From positions 2,418,001 to 2,482,000 of the forward strand of contig NZ_CP015579.1 in NCBI RefSeq assembly GCF_002163585.1: DNA of 64,000 nt, written 5' to 3'. Origin of the DNA: Tatumella citrea (GTDB lineage Bacteria; Pseudomonadota; Gammaproteobacteria; Enterobacterales; Enterobacteriaceae). The number at the start of each line of letters is the position of its first letter. The stretch's first letter is position 1. Shown piece by piece: positions 54,682 to 64,000 of the stretch. The notes under the pieces were generated by a model. The model searched no databases. It saw only the letters and a list, made by a program, of their open reading frames with translations, and was not told where the DNA came from. A program made the translations under genes and the position numbers.

Positions 54682-55533
54682 ATGAACTATGTCACGTTAA
54701 ACTCTGGTCACCGTATGCCCCGGTTGGGCTTTGGCGTTTATCAAATAAATGATGCTGATGAATGTGAAAATGCCGTATATGAAGCAATAAAAGCGGGTTA
54801 CCGACTTATTGATACAGCTGCCGCCTACCAGAATGAGAAAGCTGTTGGTCAGGCAATAAAACGCAGCGGAGTTGCGCGGGAAGATCTGTTTATTACCACC
54901 AAGGTATGGGTTCAGGATATGGGATACAGCCAGACCCTTCGGGCAATAGATCGCTCTCTGGAACGCCTGGGGCTGGACTACGTAGATTTGTATCTCATTC
55001 ACCAGCCTTACTCAGATGTGTTCGGCACATGGCGGGCCATGGAAGAGAAGTTTGATGATGGTACGCTGCGCAGTATCGGCGTCAGTAACTTCTCGCCGGA
55101 CCGGCTGGTGGATTTGACTGTCTTTAACCGGATTCCCCCCGCGCTGAATCAGATAGAAATCAATCCCTTTTATCAGCAGGAAGAGAACGTTTCATTCATG
55201 AAAGAATTGGGGGTTCAGCCACAGTCATGGGCTTCGTTCGCTGAAGGCCGTAACCATCTCTTTCAAAACCCGGTGTTGTTAAAGATTGCAGAAAAACATG
55301 GCAAAAGTGTCGCTCAGGTTGTGCTCAGATGGTTGATTCAGCGTGACATTATTGTGATTCCGAAATCTGTCAGCCCACAACGAATGAAACAAAACCTGGA
55401 AGTTTTTGATTTTCAACTCAGTGAAGAAGAGACCGACATTATCTCCCACATGGAAACGGGCGTAAGTTGTTTCCATTCTCATACCGACCCTGATCGTATC
55501 CGGAAAATTTCACAGATACGTTTTGATACGTGA
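54682..55533 (+). CDS. Aldo/keto reductase
   Basis: NADPH-dependent AKR of 283 aa with a full tetrad: Asp in RLIDTAAAY, Tyr of the same motif, Lys in ITTKVWVQD and His in [18 protein letters not shown] and IPKSVSPQRMKQN complete the barrel and cofactor site. It is the third reductase of the DkgA-like type in the window and more distant from the 33.6- and 61.3-kb pair. GAGG stands nine bases before the ATG. Flanked on both sides by the diverged direct repeat. Confidence 0.87.
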   Translation: MNYVTLNSGHRMPRLGFGVYQINDADECENAVYEAIKAGYRLIDTAAAYQNEKAVGQAIKRSGVAREDLFITTKVWVQDMGYSQTLRAIDRSLERLGLDYVDLYLIHQPYSDVFGTWRAMEEKFDDGTLRSIGVSNFSPDRLVDLTVFNRIPPALNQIEINPFYQQEENVSFMKELGVQPQSWASFAEGRNHLFQNPVLLKIAEKHGKSVAQVVLRWLIQRDIIVIPKSVSPQRMKQNLEVFDFQLSEEETDIISHMETGVSCFHSHTDPDRIRKISQIRFDT

Positions 55534-55974
55534 AATAAGTGATCAGGCATATTTAAATTAATCAGACACTCATCGCTGCCCGGCATGAGAAACCGTGCTG
55601 AGCAATGGTTACGCTCTCTGGTTATGTTGCCCGGTTCAGGTCAATTATCTCATACCCGGGAAATGATCCCGCAGGGTCGTGAAGAGCTCCGGAATATATG
55701 ACTGAGACGTAGATTTTCAACTCTCTGGTCGACCATCCAGGTCTGGGCAGCGCCGGGCGCACGACCAGATAAGAGGCTGTTTAGTCAGAAACGGATGAGC
55801 AGGGGTAGTTTAACCGGCCAGAGTCCTTTTAAAGCGTTCAGTTCTCTCACGACAATCAAACGCTGAATCGGTGCTTCCGTCACCAGGTGAGTAAATTCCT
55901 GCAAGAGAAAAATCTCCGGCAGAAATACGTCGTATTGAGCCTTCACTCATGAAGGCTCAATACGAAAATCAGCG
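55534..55974. other. Intergenic region with second copy of the repeat
   Basis: The 441-base gap between two convergent AKR genes holds repeat copy 2 (55731-55815) and a short inverted repeat GAGCCTTCA/TGAAGGCTC near 55937-55957 that may end the minus-strand AKR transcript. No gene seen. Confidence 0.5.
55731..55815. repeat. Diverged direct repeat, copy 2
   Basis: Second copy, with CAGCGCCGGGCG at 55748-55759 and ACGGATGAGCAG at 55791-55802. It lies 1,396 bases after copy 1. No reading frame is kept between the copies, so a non-coding element or an RNA is more likely than a gene remnant. Confidence 0.65.
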
Positions 55975-56847
55975 TTAACGGTCGTGAATTTTCACACCGA
56001 GACAGCCACGCACAAATTCCGGGTTAAAGTGTTTCATGGCATCGCCAACGTAGCCTAAATCGAGTGAGCTGATTTGTTCCATCTCGCTCTCAGTCAGTGA
56101 GAAATCCCAGATGGCAAAGTTCTCTTCAATACGCTCCTGACGGGTGGATTTAGGGATAACCGTGACGCCACGCTGCACATTCCAGCGCAGTACAACCTGA
56201 GCAACCGTTTTCTTGTGGGCATCGGCAATTCGTTGCAGCATTTCATTTTCATACGGCTTATGCCTGCCGCCGCCTAATGGGGCCCAGGCTTCCGGTTGAA
56301 CGTTGTAATACTTCATGGTTTCAAGGGCAACCGGCTGGGTGAAGTAAGGATGTAATTCAACCTGATTCACCATGGGCCTGATTCTGACGGTCTCACAGAA
56401 GTTTGCTAATACATGAGCATAGAAATTAGAGACTCCAATCGCCTTAAGTTTACCGGCATCATAGGCGTCTTCAAGTGCACGCCACGCGCTGAAATAATCG
56501 CGCATTGCCTGGTGCAGTAAATAGAGATCAAAATATTCCAGCCCTGATTTTTCTAAGGAAGCGTCGATACCTGCCCTGGCCATATCGTAACTGGCCATAT
56601 CCTGTACCCACAGTTTTGAGGTAATAAACAGATCTTCGCGACGACATAAACCTTCGGCAATGGCCTCACGCACAGCGTCACCAACAGCATCTTCATTACC
56701 GTAAACGGCTGCGGTATCGATGAGACGATAGCCAGCACGAATGGCAGTCAACACTGACTGCTTACATTCTTCTTTATCTGTCACCTGAAAAACACCAAAA
56801 CCGGCCATAGGCATTTTCAGGTTATTGTTTAATAATGAATAATCCAC
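55975..56847 (-). CDS. Aldo/keto reductase
   Basis: AKR of 290 aa with catalytic Asp and Tyr in RLIDTAAVYGNE, Lys in ITSKLWVQD and His in LYLLHQAMRD. GVSNFYAHVLANFCET and VIPKSTRQERIEENF follow. It differs more from the other three and may have another substrate. It is divergent from a LysR gene; the shared 0.2-kb region contains dyads and a direct repeat likely to be its operator. Confidence 0.87.
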   Translation of the reverse strand: MDYSLLNNNLKMPMAGFGVFQVTDKEECKQSVLTAIRAGYRLIDTAAVYGNEDAVGDAVREAIAEGLCRREDLFITSKLWVQDMASYDMARAGIDASLEKSGLEYFDLYLLHQAMRDYFSAWRALEDAYDAGKLKAIGVSNFYAHVLANFCETVRIRPMVNQVELHPYFTQPVALETMKYYNVQPEAWAPLGGGRHKPYENEMLQRIADAHKKTVAQVVLRWNVQRGVTVIPKSTRQERIEENFAIWDFSLTESEMEQISSLDLGYVGDAMKHFNPEFVRGCLGVKIHDR

Positions 56848-56911
56848 TATTGAATTCCTCTGTCATAGACGAATAATCATTTTAAAGTAAAAGGCAGGGG
56901 TGAGTTAGGGG

Positions 56912-56967
56912 TGAAATTCGATATGACATATGAATGAATATCATAAATGGTATTCCCTGAAATTCGA
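56912..56967. promoter_or_regulatory. Operator region between AKR and LysR genes
   Basis: TGAAATTCGA occurs twice (56912-56921, 56958-56967), 46 bp apart, and between them is TATGA-N7-TCATA (56929-56945), a T-N11-A type LysR dyad. The arrangement suits binding of the divergent LysR regulator. Confidence 0.5.
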
Positions 56968-57068
56968 CCCGTTCAAAAGCAATAAATTATCCCTCGATTG
57001 AGTGCTTGTTCGTGTTGCATTACGCTACACTACGCTCATTACTCTTTTTTGGCTGCAAGGAGCACAGG

Positions 57069-57968
57069 TTGGCACGGGAAAACCTTAATGATTTAATGGC
57101 GTTTATAGTGGTGGCGCGTGAAAAGAGTTTTACCAAAGCAGCGGCCCATTTAGGCGTTTCACAATCAGCGCTTAGCCATACTATTCGCACCCTCGAATCC
57201 CGTCTTGGGATGAAACTTCTGACCCGCACCACACGCAGTATTTCGTTAACCGATCTAGGGCAATCCATGCTCGATGACCTCGGCCCTTATATCGATGGTA
57301 TCCAGGGGCGATTACAGTCACTGAAAGACCTCAACAGTAAAGCCGCCGGTACGGTACGTATCTCAACGTCGGATTATGCGATAGGCTCAGTGATATGGCC
57401 TAAGCTTGAACCACTACTTAAGGAATACCCGGATATTACTCTGGAGTTGATTGACGACTATGCTCTGACGGATATTGTCTCCGGCCGTTTTGACGCGGGT
57501 ACACGACTCGGTGAACAAATATCTAATGGCATGATTTCAGTGCGCATCGGCCCGGATGTACGCTTCGCTGTGGTGGGTTCTCCAGACTATTTTTCCCGGC
57601 ACACTTTGCCACAGCACCCTAACGATCTTATTGATCACAACTGCATCAATCTTCGGTTTCCCACCCACGGTAATTTGTATGTCTGGGAGTTTGAAAAAGA
57701 GGGTAAGAGCCTGAATGTCAAAGTCGGCGGTCAGCTTGTGTTTAGTCGTATCTATCAAAATCTGCAGGCCGCGACAGAAGGATACGGACTGGCACATGTT
57801 CCCCGCGATATCGCTGAGAAACAGCTCGCCTCCGGCGAACTGATCAGCGTCCTTGAAGACTGGTGCCCTTACTGGGAAGGTTATTACATTTACTACCCGG
57901 AAAATCGAAATCATTCGAAAGCTTTCGAGCTTGTGATTGACGCGCTGCGCCACTACAGACATCCCTGA
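57069..57968 (+). CDS. LysR-family transcriptional regulator
   Basis: A 299-aa LysR protein from a TTG at 57069 with AAGGAG six bases upstream; codons before it do not belong to the family. Helix-turn-helix: [21 protein letters not shown], wing [15 protein letters not shown]. Effector domain from about residue 90, with FDAGTRLGEQI. It is a close relative of the LysR gene at the right edge. Divergent from the AKR gene at 55975, the expected target. Confidence 0.88.
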   Translation: MARENLNDLMAFIVVAREKSFTKAAAHLGVSQSALSHTIRTLESRLGMKLLTRTTRSISLTDLGQSMLDDLGPYIDGIQGRLQSLKDLNSKAAGTVRISTSDYAIGSVIWPKLEPLLKEYPDITLELIDDYALTDIVSGRFDAGTRLGEQISNGMISVRIGPDVRFAVVGSPDYFSRHTLPQHPNDLIDHNCINLRFPTHGNLYVWEFEKEGKSLNVKVGGQLVFSRIYQNLQAATEGYGLAHVPRDIAEKQLASGELISVLEDWCPYWEGYYIYYPENRNHSKAFELVIDALRHYRHP

Positions 57969-58057
57969 ATATGCTCCTGCCGGAGTATCCACCTACTCTT
58001 GTTCGCAGAAAAAAGCCAGCACCTGTTCAGGTACTGGCTTTTGTACATTGTCATCCG

Positions 58058-58849
58058 TTATGCGGTATTTCTGCCTGCAAATACTTCTTTAAATACAGGT
58101 AATGCCGAGAAAATGTTTGGCCAACCCGCCACAAAGGCCAACTGCGTCAGCACCTCTGAGGCCTGAGTCCGGGTCAAACCATTATTCATTGCACGGTTGA
58201 GATGATAAGGCACTTGTGCCACTTGTCCGGCGGTCACCAGTGCGCTGACGGTGACCAGACTCCGGTCCCGTGGTGCCAGACCAGGCCGCAGCCACAGGTC
58301 CTGGAATAGCGCATCCGTGGTGTATTTCACTACACCCGGAGATACCTCGCCAAAGTTTGACTCAACCATGGTGGCACGTTGGTTTTCAGACTCTTTATCC
58401 AGTGGGAGAAAATCCACTTTATCACCTGGCAATGATGCCGTATCAATATGGCGTTGCGAAAATACGTTACGTGCAGCCAGTGCCGCAGAGGTAGCATTTG
58501 GCCAGCCAGCATAAAATGCCAGGTGAGTAATGACCTCCGAAATTTCAGCGGGTTTTACGCCGCTATCCAGCGCCACATTAAGATAGTATGGAAGCTCAGC
58601 GGTATCATTACGGCTGATGAGTGCTGCAACCGTGACCAGACTGCGATCACGGCGCGATAGCTCCGGACGATTCCAGAGATCTTTCTCAATAAATCGTTGA
58701 GCATACGCCGCCATAGCGGGTGCGACTTCAGCAACAGCGCCATGTGCATCTTGTGGTATCATTTTTGAACTCCTGTTTTGCGTGGTATGGGAAATGCATC
58801 CGCTCATCAATAACAGAGGAACAATAGCCAGTAATACCCTGTTTATCAT
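58058..58849 (-). CDS. Carboxymuconolactone decarboxylase-like lipoprotein with second start
   Basis: A 263-aa protein with a lipoprotein signal ([14 protein letters not shown], Cys18) followed by two CMD repeats, [19 protein letters not shown] with [18 protein letters not shown], and [18 protein letters not shown] with [16 protein letters not shown]. An in-frame ATG at 58762 has AGGAG seven bases before it, just after the signal part, so an untagged cytosolic form may also be made. Its start overlaps the upstream cupin stop as ATGA. This repeats the cupin-CMD order of the 52-kb operon. Confidence 0.82.
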   Translation of the reverse strand: MINRVLLAIVPLLLMSGCISHTTQNRSSKMIPQDAHGAVAEVAPAMAAYAQRFIEKDLWNRPELSRRDRSLVTVAALISRNDTAELPYYLNVALDSGVKPAEISEVITHLAFYAGWPNATSAALAARNVFSQRHIDTASLPGDKVDFLPLDKESENQRATMVESNFGEVSPGVVKYTTDALFQDLWLRPGLAPRDRSLVTVSALVTAGQVAQVPYHLNRAMNNGLTRTQASEVLTQLAFVAGWPNIFSALPVFKEVFAGRNTA

Positions 58850-59244
58850 TCATGTTCTCCCGCCTGCAGATACTGATCATCACTGACTTTTTCAAGCCAG
58901 TTTACGTTTTCACCTTTGTCATTCGATTCCTGAATGGCCATATGAACCATCGTGGTGTTATCCGTAGCGCCGTGCCAGTGCTTAACCCCCGGTGGGCATT
59001 GAACAACATCCCCTGCGTGCACCGTTTTCCGTTCTCCACCCCACTCCTGTACCCAGCCGGTACCGGAGGTTATCACCAGCGTCTGCCCAAGCGGATGAGT
59101 ATGCCAGTCAGATCGCGCACCCGGAACGAAAGTGACATAGGCTGCTCCGGTTCTTTGCGGTGCAACCGGTGAAAAAAGTGGGTCAATGTAAGCACGCCCG
59201 GTAAAGTGGTCAGCGGGTTCAGCAATCGTTAGTTCCTCTGTAAT
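58846..59244 (-). pseudogene. Cupin gene lacking a normal start codon
   Basis: The open frame encodes a nearly whole cupin: [23 protein letters not shown] (two His and Gln as metal ligands), [11 protein letters not shown] and [11 protein letters not shown], parallel to the exported cupin at 52476. A TAG at 59245-59247 precedes it, and between that stop and the conserved part there is no ATG, GTG or TTG. The GTG at 59076 would cut the metal site. An ATT at 59226 with AGAGGA upstream is the only site-like start; otherwise the 5' end with its signal peptide is lost. Coupled by ATGA to the CMD lipoprotein gene. Confidence 0.7.
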
Positions 59245-59493
59245 CTACGCGCTGATTGTTGCCAAAATATGCCTGTCAGGCCCCGCAGACTCCATCCTGA
59301 AAGACCGCTAAAAATATGAGCAACCGCTCAACCGAAGCGGGTGGACACTATTTTTATCAGAAAAGAACAGCTTGTTAATCGCTGTTATCAGAATAGAAAA
59401 ATGAACAAAATTCATGAATCGCGACAGTTATTACTGCTGAAGAGAAGTTGTGCAAGCGGCAGCAAACGCACGCGACCGCTTGTCTATCAGTAT

Positions 59494-60543
59494 TTATTCT
59501 GCGCTAAGCGAAGCCATATCAATGACGAAGCGGTGGGCCATGTCACCCTCGGCAAGACGGGCGAACGCATCGTTTATACTGTCGATATTAATCATTTCGC
59601 ACTCAGGATAGACATCATGCTTTGCACAGAAATCCAGGACTTCCTGAGTTTCTGCAATGCCACCGATAAGCGAGCCAGCGACGCGGCGGCGCCCCATGAC
59701 CAGAGGGATAGTGAGTGGTTCATCCATCATCCCCACCTGACCTACAATAACTAATGAACCATCAATATCTAATAGCGGAGTATAGATATTCAGGTCATGC
59801 TTAACGGGCACTGTATCAATAATTAAATCGAATGCGGCGGCTGAGTCCTGTAATGCCTGCGGATCAGAGGAAGGCAGAATACCTTTCGCACCCAGCGCTT
59901 TTGCTTCGTCTTCCTTGTTCTTATTGCGGCTGATGACGGTCACCACGGCCCCCATCGCGACGGCCAGCTTAACCGCCATATGGCCCAGGCCACCTAAACC
60001 TATCACGCCAATACGGCTTCCCGGACCAACATTCCAGGTACGCAGCGGAGAGAAGGTAGTAATACCAGCACAGAGGATAGGTGCGGTCTTTGCCAGGTCC
60101 ATATTTTCCGGTACGCGCAGAACAAACTCTTCACGTACGACAATATGTTTGGAGTATCCACCCTGAGTGACTTCACCGCTAATGCGGTCCGGTGCGCCAT
60201 AGGTAGGCGTCATACCGTTACGACAAAATTGCTCTTCGCCATGCTCACACTGATCACAGTGCATACAGCTATCCACCATGCAGCCAACGGCAACATGATC
60301 ACCTGCATGATATTTTTTGACGTTCTGCGCCACGGACGTGACGACCCCTACTATCTCGTGTCCGGGGATCAATGGATAAGCCTGCGGACCCCAGTCGCCA
60401 TTGACCGTATGCAAGTCTGAATGACAAACGCCGCAGTAGAGAATTTCAATGGCGACATCGTTTTCACGTAAATCGCGACGTTCAAAATGATAGGGAACAA
60501 GTTTCGCGTCAGAATCGTGCGCTGCATAACCAATCGTTTTCAT
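59494..60543 (-). CDS. Zinc NAD(P)-dependent alcohol dehydrogenase (YahK/CAD-like)
   Basis: Medium-chain alcohol dehydrogenase of 349 aa reducing aldehydes to alcohols. Catalytic zinc ligands are Cys40 (CGVCHSD), His62 (PGHE) and the Cys of ILCAGIT; structural zinc cysteines are at 93, 96, 99 and 107. The Rossmann motif is GVIGLGGLGHMAVKLA. The pattern is that of cinnamyl alcohol dehydrogenase/YahK, broad aldehyde reductases. It lies upstream of the cupin and CMD genes on the same strand, 249 bases away. Confidence 0.89.
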   Translation of the reverse strand: MKTIGYAAHDSDAKLVPYHFERRDLRENDVAIEILYCGVCHSDLHTVNGDWGPQAYPLIPGHEIVGVVTSVAQNVKKYHAGDHVAVGCMVDSCMHCDQCEHGEEQFCRNGMTPTYGAPDRISGEVTQGGYSKHIVVREEFVLRVPENMDLAKTAPILCAGITTFSPLRTWNVGPGSRIGVIGLGGLGHMAVKLAVAMGAVVTVISRNKNKEDEAKALGAKGILPSSDPQALQDSAAAFDLIIDTVPVKHDLNIYTPLLDIDGSLVIVGQVGMMDEPLTIPLVMGRRRVAGSLIGGIAETQEVLDFCAKHDVYPECEMINIDSINDAFARLAEGDMAHRFVIDMASLSAE

Positions 60544-63132
<2,589 letters not shown>

Positions 63133-63150
63133 TCAGTAGCGGCCCCGTTA

Positions 63151-64000
<850 letters not shown>

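Noticed and set aside
59341..59754. 137-codon plus-strand frame at the end of the alcohol dehydrogenase gene
   Set aside because: More than half is antisense to the dehydrogenase and the remainder has no ribosome-binding site or recognisable domain.

Overview
The window looks like chromosomal DNA of a plant- or fruit-associated gamma-proteobacterium, most likely Enterobacterales of the Erwiniaceae type (Tatumella/Pantoea-like). The grounds are the periplasmic gluconate oxidation genes, OprB-type porin, many LysR regulators, aldo/keto reductases of the diketogluconate-reductase type, an enterobacterial HigBA pair, a Blc lipocalin, an AmiA-like amidase and a tRNA-Asn(GUU). Genus is inference only. 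No rRNA, CRISPR array, insertion sequence or phage module was seen.

Region 1 (1-13 kb): end of a LysR gene, an OprB sugar porin, a LysR/old-yellow-enzyme divergent pair, an exported hydrolase, a DadA-like oxidase, and a LacI regulator followed by a three-gene membrane gluconate-dehydrogenase-type complex (Tat-exported small subunit, FAD subunit, triheme cytochrome c). Porin, dehydrogenase and the PQQ sorbosone-dehydrogenase-like lipoprotein at 47-48 kb fit incomplete sugar oxidation in the periplasm. Region 2 (13-27 kb): GST, LysR with an RraA-like aldolase and CitMHS transporter, an osmoprotectant-type ABC importer joined to a flavin monooxygenase, a minus-strand desaturase operon, Blc, MFS and HigBA. 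Region 3 (27-49 kb): TonB siderophore receptor, lone sulfonate-binding protein, MFS/CMD/AKR set, ACC deaminase with its Lrp-type regulator, and a seven-gene overlapping sulfonate/thiol operon (SsuD-like monooxygenase, two binding proteins, permease, ATPase, thiol dioxygenase, four-domain rhodanese).

Region 4 (49-64 kb), after tRNA-Asn, is accessory in character: an orphan PAAR protein, long gene-poor stretches, a truncated hydrolase, and a dense set of redox and detoxification genes (cupins, carboxymuconolactone-decarboxylase-like proteins, a Tat-type flavodoxin, four aldo/keto reductases, an alcohol dehydrogenase, two LysR regulators). Here lie the most unusual signals: an operon whose three products all carry export signals; two exported CMD proteins that each have a strong second ribosome-binding site and start codon immediately after the signal peptide; one reductase whose catalytic Asp is changed to Tyr; another with two compensating frameshifts; a cupin without a normal start codon; and a diverged direct repeat flanking an AKR gene. 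These suggest a duplicated aldehyde/electrophile defence island with some copies decaying.
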